A stretch of DNA of 64,000 nt from Deltaproteobacteria bacterium (GTDB lineage Bacteria; Myxococcota_A; UBA9160; UBA4427). A program made the translations under genes and the position numbers. The DNA lies in assembly GCA_029261835.1 (NCBI GenBank), contig JAJDAO010000088.1, positions 1 through 64,000 of the forward strand. Direction: 5' to 3'. This document shows positions 51,515 through 60,094 of this stretch, in pieces (the stretch's first letter is position 1; each line of letters begins with the position of its first letter). Below the pieces are notes generated by a model. That model was not told where the DNA came from, did no database searches, and was given only the letters and a program-made list of their open reading frames with translations.

Positions 51515-52018
51515 TCAATCCGGTCCGCTCGCGCCCACCCCTCTTACGACGACATCGACCACGATGCTGCCTGCACGCTCGAAGGTGAGCGTCAAAGGAA
51601 AGCTCCGCCCCTCTTCGATCTTTCTCTTCAATCCCATCAGCATGACGTGAAGCCCGCTCGGCTCCAGCACGATGGATTCACCCGGACGAATCTCGAGAGG
51701 CCCCCGCTCCTCCATGGATAGCATGCCGTTCTTCTGCACTGTCTCGTGTATGGCCGCCTCTCGGGCGATCGACGTGATGAGGGCGACCAGCCTGTCCGAT
51801 CGCTCACCGTGATTCGAGAGCGTAAGATAAACGACACCGTTGGCGGTCGTCCCCGCACTGGCGCGCGCCCAGACCCGTTCGACGCGCACATCCCCTGAAG
51901 TCGTCGCCTGCGCCCGCGCATAGGAGACGGGAAGCAACGTGAGCAATAGGCTCAGGCAGAGCCAGCGCCTCGACGGGCTGACTGGACCGCTCTTCCGAAG
52001 ACACCAAGTGACGCTCAT
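51515..52018 (-). CDS. PCu(A)C-type periplasmic copper chaperone
   Basis: A 167-residue protein delivering Cu(I) to cytochrome c oxidase in the periplasm. The signal peptide is near residues 18-37 (RRWLCLSLLLTLLPVSYARAQA). The core has the family metal site: AIHETVQKNGMLSMEE gives His followed by Met ten residues later, and GLHVMLMGL gives the distal His-x-Met. TLSNHGERSDRLVAL and SIVLEPSGLHVM are standard. Its start overlaps the end of the SCO gene by four bases, so both are co-translated. No cytochrome oxidase genes are in the window. Confidence 0.9.
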   Translation of the reverse strand: MSVTWCLRKSGPVSPSRRWLCLSLLLTLLPVSYARAQATTSGDVRVERVWARASAGTTANGVVYLTLSNHGERSDRLVALITSIAREAAIHETVQKNGMLSMEERGPLEIRPGESIVLEPSGLHVMLMGLKRKIEEGRSFPLTLTFERAGSIVVDVVVRGVGASGPD

Positions 52019-52671
52019 GAGACATCCTCCCGACTCGCGCTTCCGGCGTAGCTCTGCATCTGTTCCAGTATCTCGGCCGCCATCTGCTCCGGGTCGGAGC
52101 CGTGGCTGAATATCGCAATCCCGACGCCGTCGGGACCCACCAAATAGGTTCTCGCGCTATGCGCCATCAAGTAGTCAGAAGCGCCTTCCGCCTGATCGTC
52201 GCTTCGCTCGTAGTAGACGCCATAGGATTTGGCCGCGGCCGCGATCTGCTCCGGAGTCCCACTGAGCCCGAGCAACCTCGGATGAAAATGACGAACATAG
52301 TCAGCAAGCGACTCCGGCGTATCGCGCTCGGGATCGATGCTGATGAAGACCGGCTGAATCCGCTCGGCCGCGTCGCCCAGAGCGCGCAGCGCCGTGGCCA
52401 TGATCGCCAGGCCGCTCGGGCAGACGTCGGGGCAATGGGAGTAGCCGAAAAAGACGAGCTGAAAACGACCGGCAAAGTCCTGCCGACCAACGGGCCTCCC
52501 AGTGTGATCGATGAAGGTGAGCTCTGCGGTGGAAGCCGGGAACGCGGCGAGGACCGGGCCGCCGACGCCGCTCGTACCGTTCTGGCGCACGAGGAGCGAG
52601 ACGACGCAAACACTCGTGACGACCACCGCAGCCACCACGGCTGCGGTGGTGGCCGGCACTTTGGTCTTCAT
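52015..52671 (-). CDS. SCO1/SenC family copper metallochaperone
   Basis: A 218-residue thioredoxin-fold protein anchored by an N-terminal helix (residues 8-28). The copper motif is Cys80-x3-Cys84 in YSHCPDVCPSG, and His171 in YLMAHSART completes the site. VFISIDPERDTPESLADYV is the typical loop. SCO proteins mature the CuA centre of cytochrome c oxidase together with PCu(A)C chaperones, here encoded immediately downstream with a four-base overlap. Function is firm at family level; the client oxidase lies elsewhere. Confidence 0.92.
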   Translation of the reverse strand: MKTKVPATTAAVVAAVVVTSVCVVSLLVRQNGTSGVGGPVLAAFPASTAELTFIDHTGRPVGRQDFAGRFQLVFFGYSHCPDVCPSGLAIMATALRALGDAAERIQPVFISIDPERDTPESLADYVRHFHPRLLGLSGTPEQIAAAAKSYGVYYERSDDQAEGASDYLMAHSARTYLVGPDGVGIAIFSHGSDPEQMAAEILEQMQSYAGSASREDVS

Positions 52672-52851
52672 CGTGGCTCCCTCACCAAGGTCGAGGTCTT
52701 GCGGCTCAGGCTGGGGGACCGGGCCCCGCCCCTCCGAACCGCCCCGGGGTCGCAGAGCTTATCCCCGGTCACGACCCGCGCACAGCCCCGGGCGCCTGGT
52801 TCGGCAGCGAATCCCAGCGAAAGCTCGCCCCACGCCTGCAGGGACCGGGGC

Positions 52852-54969
52852 TCATGCCAGCTCGGCCGCAGCCGCGGCCGATCGCATCACCAGCAGGGAA
52901 TCGCCGCCCTCGAGGGGCCGGCGCGGATCGGGCGGGCAGAGGAAGAGATGATCCGCCGTCTGGATGGCGATCACCTCGACGCCCATGGCATTGCGAAAAT
53001 CGAGATCGGCCAGCGACCTCCCCAGCTGCGTGGTGTCGACCGGGATGCGTTCCATGCGGCCGGCATCGGGAGCCGGCATCACCGACAGCAGGTGCGTGAG
53101 CTGGCTCTCGCTACCGATGGCAGCCAGCCCGGCGTGCTCTCTCAGCAGGCTCTGGCGCATGCTCTCGACATAGCGTCGCACGACGGCATAGACGTCGCTG
53201 CGCCTCAGCATCCCGACCAGCGCATTGTCGCCGCGCGCCGCCGCCACCACGGGCAGCGCATCGAGCCCGTGCTCCTGCAGCGCGCTCAGCCCCTCGTAGA
53301 GGGTATACGAGGGCTCCAGACGGAAGGGCTGCGTGCGCATCAGATCCGCGGCGATCACCGCTGACGGGAGCTCGTCTCCGGCCAGCTGCTGTCGCAGCTC
53401 GGAGAGCGCGATCAGACCGACCAGGCGCTGTCCCTCGAGCACCGGCACGGTGCTGCAGTCGCCCGGGCGCAAGCGACCCAGGAGATCCTCGAGCGAGGTC
53501 GCGGGCCGAACGTGGGCGAAGTCATCGCGCTCGAGCACATCACCCACGCGATATTGCTCGAGCAGATTGACCAGGACGTCACCGGCGTGGGCGGGTGAAT
53601 CCGCGGCCGAGCGAACCTGGTCGTCGATCAGCCCCCACCCTCGGCCGAGCAGGTAGGCGATCATGGTGACCAGCATCAACGGGACGATCAGCCCGTAGCT
53701 GCCCGTCATCTCCATCACCATCACGATGGCGGCCAGCGGCGTGCGCATGGAGGCGGAGAGCACGCCCGCCATGCCGACCGGAATCAGCGCCATCTGTACG
53801 TCTCTGGGCAGATAGCCCGGCAGCAGCGCCTCGCACAGCGCGGCCAAGCTCGCCCCGACACAGCCGCCGATGAAGACGCTCGGACCGAGCACGCCGCCCG
53901 CCGCGCCGCTGCCGACCGTCAGTGCGGTCGCGAGGCACTTTGCCAATGCGACGGCAGCCAGCATCGCGGACCAGCCCAGCCACGATGTGCCTGCCCCCGC
54001 ACCCGCGAAGAGATCTCCGGAGAAGGCGTTCTGCACGAAGTGGTAGCGACCGTCCATGACCTGGGGAAGCAGACAGGCGAGCATGCCCGTCGCAAGCCCG
54101 CCGAGCGCTGGGCGCAGCGAGCTGGGCACCGCACTGCAGGCGGCGGCAACCCTCTCGACGCCGCGAAGCGCGATGGAGAAGAAGATGGCGGTGAGCCCGC
54201 AGGCCACGCCCAGCAGCACGTAGAGTGGCAGCTCGCCCGGACTCTGGAACTCGAGGCCGGCGGTGCCGGAGAGAACACGGGTGCCGTGACCGCCGAAAGG
54301 CACGTAGCTCGCGTAGCCGACCGCCGAGGCGATGAAGGCGGAGACGAGGGCGGTGCTCTCGAATTCGGGCTGCCGATAGAGCACGCTATTCGCGAACAGT
54401 GCCCCACCCAGCGGGCAGCCGAAGAGCGCGCCGACCGCGGCGGAGCAGCCCGAGATCAGCAGCACGCGGCGATCACGCGCCGTCAGCTCGAACCAGCGCC
54501 CGACACTCGAGCCCAACGCCGCCCCCAGCGCCGCAATCGGGCCCTCGGGTCCGGCCGAGCCTCCCGCCGAAATCACGCCGACGGCGGCAACCGCCTTGAC
54601 GGCGGGCGGGCGTAGCCGCATGACCCCGTCGTGTCGATGGAAGGCGGCCACGAACTGATCCGTGCCGTGCCCCGGCCCGAAGCCGGCGATGCCCTGAACG
54701 ACCAGGCCCGAGAAGAGCCCGCCAAGGGCGGGCAGCAGCAGGAGCTCCCAGCGAAAGAGCAGAATCTCGCTGCCGCCTGGAGCCGCGAAGCGACCGACGA
54801 GCAGCTCACTGCCCCAGTGAAGCGCGGTCTCCAGCACCACGGCAGCCAGCCCCGCCATGACGCCCACTGCGACGCTCAGCAGGACGGTGCGGCCCCAGCG
54901 GCCGGAGAAGTGCCGCCCCGAATCCAGCAGGTCGAGCTGCCGTAGGTAAGAGAGCGGACCACGCTGCAT
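52852..54969 (-). CDS. ClC-family chloride channel/transporter with CBS domains
   Basis: A 705-residue membrane protein. About 10-12 hydrophobic segments in the first 430 residues include the selectivity-filter motifs GGSAGPEGPIAALGAALG (GxGxPE class) and GGVLGPSVFIGGCVGASLA (the GxFxP equivalent). The C-terminal 250 residues contain two CBS domains (DFAHVRPATSLEDLLGRLRPGD; ADLMRTQPFRLEPSYTLYEGLSALQEHGLDALPVV) and a TrkA-C-like tail. In the first motif alanine replaces the Arg/Lys seen in some members. Transporter versus channel mode cannot be read with certainty. The likely role is chloride/proton exchange or anion homeostasis. Confidence 0.9.
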   Translation of the reverse strand: MQRGPLSYLRQLDLLDSGRHFSGRWGRTVLLSVAVGVMAGLAAVVLETALHWGSELLVGRFAAPGGSEILLFRWELLLLPALGGLFSGLVVQGIAGFGPGHGTDQFVAAFHRHDGVMRLRPPAVKAVAAVGVISAGGSAGPEGPIAALGAALGSSVGRWFELTARDRRVLLISGCSAAVGALFGCPLGGALFANSVLYRQPEFESTALVSAFIASAVGYASYVPFGGHGTRVLSGTAGLEFQSPGELPLYVLLGVACGLTAIFFSIALRGVERVAAACSAVPSSLRPALGGLATGMLACLLPQVMDGRYHFVQNAFSGDLFAGAGAGTSWLGWSAMLAAVALAKCLATALTVGSGAAGGVLGPSVFIGGCVGASLAALCEALLPGYLPRDVQMALIPVGMAGVLSASMRTPLAAIVMVMEMTGSYGLIVPLMLVTMIAYLLGRGWGLIDDQVRSAADSPAHAGDVLVNLLEQYRVGDVLERDDFAHVRPATSLEDLLGRLRPGDCSTVPVLEGQRLVGLIALSELRQQLAGDELPSAVIAADLMRTQPFRLEPSYTLYEGLSALQEHGLDALPVVAAARGDNALVGMLRRSDVYAVVRRYVESMRQSLLREHAGLAAIGSESQLTHLLSVMPAPDAGRMERIPVDTTQLGRSLADLDFRNAMGVEVIAIQTADHLFLCPPDPRRPLEGGDSLLVMRSAAAAAELA

Positions 54970-55305
54970 CGAGCCGGTATCTCCTCGCGAGCCGAAGAGA
55001 TCGCCGCGAACCCGCCGCGCCTCCGGCAGCCCCCTTGGTATCGCAGGCGCCGCCGGTTTTCAGGAGGCTGGCCGCCTTCGTTTCGCGCGCTTCGCGACGA
55101 TCCGCAACCGCGAGGTCCAGCCGGTCTCGCTCCGAGCGCTCGCCCCGCAACACCCGAGAGCACTCCAACAGTCCCTCGGCTACGCTCGGCGATGGCTCGG
55201 CCAGCCGTCGCGTGCGGCAACCACGGCGAAGATCGTGGCGCAATGGCCGAGCGACTGACGGACGGACGAATCAGAAAACGAATCACGAATGGAGGTGTCG
55301 AACCC
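54970..55305. other. Intergenic region upstream of the selenoprotein-type peroxiredoxin
   Basis: About 335 bases between divergent genes. No supported gene or RNA is seen; open frames here are arginine-rich noise. GGAGGTG at 55290-55296 is the ribosome site of the peroxiredoxin. A promoter for each direction is expected. Confidence 0.4.
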
Positions 55306-56058
55306 ATGATCGCCGTAGGTGAGAACGCTCCCGACTTCAGTCTCAAGGACCATCTTGGGCGTGAAGTCGCTGCGAGCAACTTCAAGGGCAAGAGTCACGT
55401 CATGTTGCTCTTCTACCCGCTGGATTGGACCCCTACCTGAAGCATCGAGGTGCCGCAGACGGAAGCGCTACTCCCGCGTTTCCGCGCGGCTCACACCCAG
55501 GTTCTGGGTGTCAGCGTCGACAGCGTCTACAGCCATGCGAGCTGGGCAGCGTCCCTGGGCGGGGTCTCGTTTCCCCTGCTGGCAGACTTCCACCCCAAGG
55601 CAGAGCTCGCCAAGTCCCTCGGTCTCTACCTCGATGCGGCGGGGATCAGTGACCGAGCCACGGTCATAATCGACAGCAATGGCGTGGTCCAGTACGTCGA
55701 GGCGGTCGGCCCCCCGGGCCAGCGCGATATCGAGGCTCTGCTCGCCGAGTGCGAGAAGGTCGACGGCAAGGGAACGCCCACCGTCGACCTCGCGGAGCCG
55801 CCCGGCATTGCGGCTGGTGTGCTCTACGTGAGGAGCAACTGCGGCCCCTCGCGCTTCGCCACCTGGGCGCGCGACAACCTGCACCTGGACCAGATCGCGC
55901 TGAGCAATGTGAGCAAGGACCCGGCCGCTGCCGCTGAGCTCGAGCGGGCTTCCGGCGGTAGCCAGGCGCCGTGCCTCGTCGTGGCCGGCGAGGCGACAAC
56001 GGAGCACGATGCCATCATCGCCAAGCTGGTGGCGGCAGCAGCCGTTCTGCCGGGCTAG
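55306..56058 (+). CDS. Peroxiredoxin-glutaredoxin fusion with in-frame TGA at the peroxidatic position (probable selenoprotein)
   Basis: A 250-codon frame interrupted only by TGA at 55438-55440 (codon 45). Before it: MIAVGENAPDFSLKDHLG then LLFYPLDWTPT; after it: SIEVPQTEALLPRF and VLGVSVDSVYSHASWA. In AhpC/BCP peroxiredoxins the peroxidatic Cys stands exactly there (TPTC-S), so TGA most likely encodes selenocysteine. From about residue 165 a glutaredoxin/GST-N-like domain follows with CGPSR and the cis-proline APCLV, a probable internal electron donor. Downstream of the TGA a hairpin (55452-55490) is a candidate SECIS. The frame is otherwise intact, with a good ribosome site. Alternatives are a nonsense mutation or sequencing error. 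An ordinary gene caller would start at GTG 55450 and lose the active site. Confidence 0.85.
55452..55490 (+). promoter_or_regulatory. Candidate bacterial SECIS hairpin
   Basis: GGAAGCGC (55461-55468) pairs with GCGTTTCC (55476-55483, one G-U), closing a seven-base loop. GCCGC (55452-55456) pairs with GCGGC (55486-55490) below it. The apical loop lies about 31 bases after the TGA, within the spacing known for bacterial elements. The loop TACTCCC does not show the usual leading G, so this fold is tentative. Confidence 0.4.
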
Positions 56059-56085
56059 GAGCGTCGAACGACGAGCACTCGCGAC

Positions 56086-56121
56086 TGGCACCGGCGCCGG
56101 GTCAACCCGGCGCCGGTGCCA
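56086..56121. terminator. Perfect 17-bp inverted repeat between convergent genes
   Basis: Positions 56086-56102 and 56105-56121 are exact reverse complements separated by the two bases CA, forming a very stable hairpin between the peroxiredoxin and cupin genes. It overlaps the last codons and stop of the cupin gene. A two-way terminator is the natural reading, although no T-run is present. Confidence 0.6.
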
Positions 56122-56440
56122 GAATCGCCAGAACGAGAAGTCGGCCGCTGCCGCTATTGCGGATTCCGTGCGGCACGCCTTCGGGTGCCACCAGCATCAC
56201 GCCCGGCTCCATGGGCAGCTCGTCGCCCTCCAGGAGAAAGTGTCCCGAGCCCTGGAGCACGTGATAGACCTTGTCCATGCCCTGATGGGCGTGCAGCGAA
56301 TGTGCCTGCCCCGGCTCGAAGGCATTGAGCCCGACCATGATCCGCTCCGAGCGGAAGAGCGTGCTCTTGCCCATCTTGTCGGGCGACCAGATGGCCTTCT
56401 CTTCGGGCCGCAGAGGACCCACGAGTTTGTAATCTTCCAT
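56102..56440 (-). CDS. Small cupin-domain protein
   Basis: A 112-residue single-domain cupin. Motif 1 is seen as HSLHAHQGMDKVYHVLQGSGHFLLEGDE with His ligands, and motif 2 as GVMLVAPEGVPHGIRNSGSG with the third His. The metal site is therefore intact. The N-terminus MEDYKLVGPLRPEEKAIW is short and unremarkable. Function is unknown; small cupins often bind metal and act in isomerisation or oxygenation, or sense ligands. It is divergent from the PNPOx-like gene with 34 bases between. Confidence 0.82.
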   Translation of the reverse strand: MEDYKLVGPLRPEEKAIWSPDKMGKSTLFRSERIMVGLNAFEPGQAHSLHAHQGMDKVYHVLQGSGHFLLEGDELPMEPGVMLVAPEGVPHGIRNSGSGRLLVLAILAPAPG

Positions 56441-56474
56441 GGCACCAGCTTAGCCTTGCAGGAGGACGGACACG

Positions 56475-56984
56475 ATGTCACGAGATCAACGGCCTTTCAC
56501 CTTCGTCGAGCAGAAGCTACGCGGGAAGAGCTTCGGCGTTCTCAGCACGATCAGTCCCAGGGGCCGTCTGCAGACGACGGGAATCTTGTATGGACTGTCA
56601 CCTCCAGGCGCCGCGCTTCGTCTCTATCTCATTACTGACGGAAGCTACCTGAAGGCGCGCAACATCGCGCAGAACCCAGAGGTCTCCTTTCTGGTGCCCT
56701 ATCCGCACCACTTGCTGTCTTTCGTACCCGCGTCTTGCATCAGCTTCCGTGGCACCGCGGAGATCCTGCCCGTCGACGATCCGGAGGGGCGAGCGGCATT
56801 CGACACCACGAGGATTCTCCGCACGAATCTGTCGCAGGCGGACGCCACGCAGGGCACGGTCTTCATCCGCATCCAGCCCGGCACGAGGATGCACTGCTAC
56901 GGCATCGGAATCAGCCTGATGACGCTCGCCAGGGATCCCACCGCGGCCGGGTATTCGGTCGATGTTCCAGCCGACCGGCTGTGA
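56475..56984 (+). CDS. Pyridoxamine 5'-phosphate oxidase-fold flavin protein
   Basis: A 169-residue split-barrel protein of the PNPOx-like superfamily. GVLSTISPRGRLQTTGILYG is the first barrel strand pair, RLYLITDGSYLKARNIAQNPEVSFLVP the FMN-site segment, and SCISFRGTAEILPVDD a later strand. Members bind FMN, F420 or heme; the cofactor is not decidable here. AGGAGGACGG precedes the ATG. It is followed by aroE on the same strand. Role unknown. Confidence 0.8.
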   Translation: MSRDQRPFTFVEQKLRGKSFGVLSTISPRGRLQTTGILYGLSPPGAALRLYLITDGSYLKARNIAQNPEVSFLVPYPHHLLSFVPASCISFRGTAEILPVDDPEGRAAFDTTRILRTNLSQADATQGTVFIRIQPGTRMHCYGIGISLMTLARDPTAAGYSVDVPADRL

Positions 56985-57045
56985 ACTCTGCGTCCTGAGC
57001 TATGGTGGCGCGGCTGCTCAGCAGACACATGAAGGCAAGGCTGAC

Positions 57046-57915
57046 ATGAAATCGATCAGCGGTATCAGTCCCAACACGCAGCTGTGTGCCGTGATCGGAG
57101 ATCCGATCGCGCACTCTCTGTCGCCGGCGATCCACAATCGGGCCTTTCAGGAGCTCGGACTCGACTACATCTACCTGGCCTTCCGCGTGGAAGACGTGGG
57201 CGCGGCGGTCGCGGGGATGCGCGCTCTCGAGAACTTCCGCGGCCTGAGCGTCACGATCCCCCACAAGGTGTCGATCATCGACCACGTGGATGAGATCGCC
57301 GACGTCGATGCTCAGATCGGCTCGATCAACACCGTGGTGAGCGATGCGGGAAGGCTGCGCGGATTCGGAAGCGATGGCCCCGGCGCACGCCAGGCCCTTG
57401 CCGAGAGAGGTGTTCCGCTGGCGGACCAGCCCGTCCTGATGCTGGGCTCGGGCGGAGCCGCCCGCGCGATCGCCTTCGACCTGGCGCATCACGCGGCCCT
57501 GTCGTCTCTCGTCATCCTCGGCGTGATCGAAGACGAGCTCGAAGCGCTCGTCGGCGAATTGAGGGCGAAGACGGGGGCGGCGGTGACGGGTGAGCTCCTG
57601 ACGGACGACAACCTCGAGAAACAAGTTGCCCAGAGCAGCGTCCTGATTCATGCCACACCGATCGGCATGCATCCCAGAGAGAATCAGAGCCTCGTGCCCG
57701 CAGAGCTGCTGCACGCGAACCTGAGCGTGATGGACATCGTCTACAACCCCTACGAGACGAAGCTCCTGCGCGACGCCGGCGCGAGGGGCATCCGGAGCGT
57801 GCCCGGCATCGAGATGTTCGTGAACCAGGCCGTTCTCCAGTTCGAAGCCTGGACGGGGCAGAGCGCTCCCCGAGAAGTCATGAAGCAGGTCGTTCTCAGC
57901 CGCCTTGCCGATTGA
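57046..57915 (+). CDS. aroE: Shikimate dehydrogenase
   Basis: A 289-residue NADP-dependent enzyme reducing 3-dehydroshikimate to shikimate in aromatic amino-acid synthesis. GDPIAHSLSPAIHNRAF provides the shikimate serines, VTIPHKVSII the catalytic lysine, and GSINTVV the conserved Asn. The usual NTDG motif reads GSDG, keeping the catalytic Asp. LMLGSGGAARAIAFDL is the cofactor loop, HATPIGMHP and DIVYNPYETKLL follow, and PGIEMFVNQAVLQFEAW ends the domain. The first ATG at 56962 is inside the preceding gene; 57046 gives the family N-terminus. The substituted motif might mark a quinate/shikimate variant, but biosynthesis is likelier because aroK follows 18 bases on. Confidence 0.88.
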   Translation: MKSISGISPNTQLCAVIGDPIAHSLSPAIHNRAFQELGLDYIYLAFRVEDVGAAVAGMRALENFRGLSVTIPHKVSIIDHVDEIADVDAQIGSINTVVSDAGRLRGFGSDGPGARQALAERGVPLADQPVLMLGSGGAARAIAFDLAHHAALSSLVILGVIEDELEALVGELRAKTGAAVTGELLTDDNLEKQVAQSSVLIHATPIGMHPRENQSLVPAELLHANLSVMDIVYNPYETKLLRDAGARGIRSVPGIEMFVNQAVLQFEAWTGQSAPREVMKQVVLSRLAD

Positions 57916-57933
57916 AGGAGAGCTGGAGGCGCG

Positions 57934-58458
57934 ATGAATCTCGTACTGATCGGATACCGGGGCACGGGCAAGTCGGTGGTCGCGGAGATCCTGTCGCGTG
58001 AGCTGCGCATGGAGGCGGTGAGCCTCGATCGCGAAATCGTGCGCGAGGCTGGCATGCCGATCACCGAGATCGTCGAGCGGCACGGCTGGGAGTGGTTTCG
58101 CGACCTCGAGAGCGAGATCACCGGGCGCTTTGCCGAGCGCGACGACTTGATACTCGACACCGGTGGCGGCGTGATCCTGCGGCCCGAGAACACAGCGGCC
58201 CTGGCCCGCAACGGCAGAATCTTCTGGCTCAAGGCCTCGGCGGGGCTGATCGTCGAACGCATCCAGCAGAGCACCGAGCGCCCGGCACTGACCGCCGGCC
58301 GGTCCTTTCTCGAGGAGGTCGAGGCGGTCCTGCGCGAGCGTCTACCGCTCTACCAGGCGGCTGCCGACGTCGAAATCGACACGGAGCTGCTGACGCCCGA
58401 AGCGGTCGCGGCCGAGATCATGCGTGCCTTTGCCACGCCGAGCCCGGATCGGGCGTAA
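57934..58458 (+). CDS. aroK: Shikimate kinase
   Basis: A 174-residue kinase phosphorylating shikimate at the 3-hydroxyl. Walker A is GYRGTGKSVVA at residues 7-17, SLDREIVREAG supplies the Asp of the shikimate site, LDTGGGVILRPEN the glycine-rich Walker-B-like motif, and RPALT the lid arginine region. MNLVLIG is the typical start, preceded by GGAGAGCTGGAGG. It is co-transcribed with aroE. All functional motifs are present. Confidence 0.93.
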   Translation: MNLVLIGYRGTGKSVVAEILSRELRMEAVSLDREIVREAGMPITEIVERHGWEWFRDLESEITGRFAERDDLILDTGGGVILRPENTAALARNGRIFWLKASAGLIVERIQQSTERPALTAGRSFLEEVEAVLRERLPLYQAAADVEIDTELLTPEAVAAEIMRAFATPSPDRA

Positions 58459-58471
58459 GGGCGCGGCTCGC

Positions 58472-60094
58472 TCAAGCCAGACCGAGGGCCTCCAGCGCGT
58501 GACCGCGTGCCCACGCGTAGTCGGGCTTGCCGTTCGCAGCCCGCTCCACCACGTCGACCAATACGATGTGTTTGGGCAGCTTGTAGCTCGACAGGCTTCC
58601 GCGCGCGCTGGCCAGAATCTCCGCCTCGCTGGCGGTCTGCCCCGGTTGCAGGGACGCGACGGCGACGACCTTCTCGCCGAAACGCTCGTCCGGAACCCCG
58701 ACCGCCAGGCAGTCGTAGACGCTCGCGTGGAGCTTGATCACCTCCTCCACCTCCTCGGGGAAGATCTTCTCGCCGCCCGAGTTGATGCAGACCGAGCCGC
58801 GGCCGAGCAGTGCGATCGTGCCATCGGCCTTGACCGTGGCATAGTCGCCGGGGAACGCGTATCGCACGCCATCGACGGTTCGGAAGGTGCGTGCGCTCTT
58901 CTCCGGGTCCTTGTAGTAGCCGAGTGGGACCATGCCGGCGTTCGCGATCATGCCGATCTCGCCCGAGCCGGGCGCAACCTCGCTGTCATCGGACGTGAAG
59001 ACCTTGGACGTCGGATTGAGCTGGAACTGCGCTGTCTCGGCGGCGTTTGCGCGGGTCGTCAGACTCTGCGCCATGCTCCCCTCGCTCGATCCCATGATGT
59101 CGAGCAGCATCATCTCGTTGCGCTCGAGCAAGCGCCGTTTGACGTCGGACGTCCACATCACACCGGACGAGGCGATCAGCTTGACCGAAGAGATGTCGTA
59201 CGGCTCGCTGCGCGCTTCCGCCTCCTCGAGCGCACGCAGCATCGGCTTGGAGAAAGCGTCGCCCACGATCACGAGCTCGCTCGCTCGCTCGCGCCCGACC
59301 GTGCGCCAGAGCCGATCCGGATCGAAGGACGTGCCCTCCATCGTGACGAGGCAGCCGCCGAGATTCAACGTGATGAAGCCCCCGACCCAGAGCCCCGTAC
59401 CGTGCATCAGAGGACATCCCGTGATCGTCACCGGGGCCGCCCCTTGCTCGTGAAGCCGCAACACGTTGGGCAGCACATCGTCGGCTGATTTCGGAAGGGG
59501 CAGACCGTGGATCGAGTGACCGAGCATCATGCCGTTGGTGAAGCCGCCAACGTCATACATGACACCCTTCGGCATGCCGGTCGTGCCACCGGTATAGATC
59601 ATGTAGACGCCGTCCTCGGCCCGCTCCTCGCGTTCGGAGGGCTCGTTCGACGAGATCAGTGCCTCCATGTCGAGGGCGCCATCGATCGAGGCAGCGCCGT
59701 CGTCCACCTGAACGATGGCGCGCAGCTTCGGGAGCTGGTCGAAGACCTTGGCGACACGTTCTCCGAGAACACCGTGGAAGAAGAGCACCTCGGCATCCGA
59801 GTCGTCGAGCAGGTAGACGAGCTCGTCCTCGAGGTAGCGGTAGTTCGTATTGATCGGCACTGCACCGAGCTTGAATGCCGCGAAGCAGATCTCGAGGTAC
59901 TCGCTGCAGTTGTACATGTACTGAGCGACCTTCGAGTCGGGACCGATCCCGAGCTGCTGGAGCGCGCGAGCCAGACGCGCAGCCCGCTCTTCGAAGTCGC
60001 GCCAGCTACGGCGCGTGTCACCGTGAATCAGCGCAACACTGTCCGGAATGGCATCCGAGATCGTCTCCCAGATGGTCGCAAGATGCATCTCCAT
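58472..60094 (-). CDS. FadD19-like steroid-side-chain acyl-CoA ligase
   Basis: A 540-residue AMP-forming ligase. VYMIYTGGTTGMPKGVMYD is the ATP loop, CPLMHGTGLWVG the acyl region, LIASSGVMWTSDVKRRLLERNEMMLLDIMGSSEGSMAQ the central motif, RYAFPGDYATVKADGTIALLGRGSVCINSGGEKIFPEEVEEVIK the hinge, and NGKPDYAWA the C-terminal lysine region. This set closely resembles FadD19 and FadD17 of M. tuberculosis, which activate 3-oxo-cholestenoate side chains. It is far from the other steroid genes, next to aroK and convergent with it. A start at 60094 or 60088 suits the GAGG upstream; the frame is open to 60121. Substrate preference is inference. Confidence 0.85.
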   Translation of the reverse strand: MEMHLATIWETISDAIPDSVALIHGDTRRSWRDFEERAARLARALQQLGIGPDSKVAQYMYNCSEYLEICFAAFKLGAVPINTNYRYLEDELVYLLDDSDAEVLFFHGVLGERVAKVFDQLPKLRAIVQVDDGAASIDGALDMEALISSNEPSEREERAEDGVYMIYTGGTTGMPKGVMYDVGGFTNGMMLGHSIHGLPLPKSADDVLPNVLRLHEQGAAPVTITGCPLMHGTGLWVGGFITLNLGGCLVTMEGTSFDPDRLWRTVGRERASELVIVGDAFSKPMLRALEEAEARSEPYDISSVKLIASSGVMWTSDVKRRLLERNEMMLLDIMGSSEGSMAQSLTTRANAAETAQFQLNPTSKVFTSDDSEVAPGSGEIGMIANAGMVPLGYYKDPEKSARTFRTVDGVRYAFPGDYATVKADGTIALLGRGSVCINSGGEKIFPEEVEEVIKLHASVYDCLAVGVPDERFGEKVVAVASLQPGQTASEAEILASARGSLSSYKLPKHIVLVDVVERAANGKPDYAWARGHALEALGLA

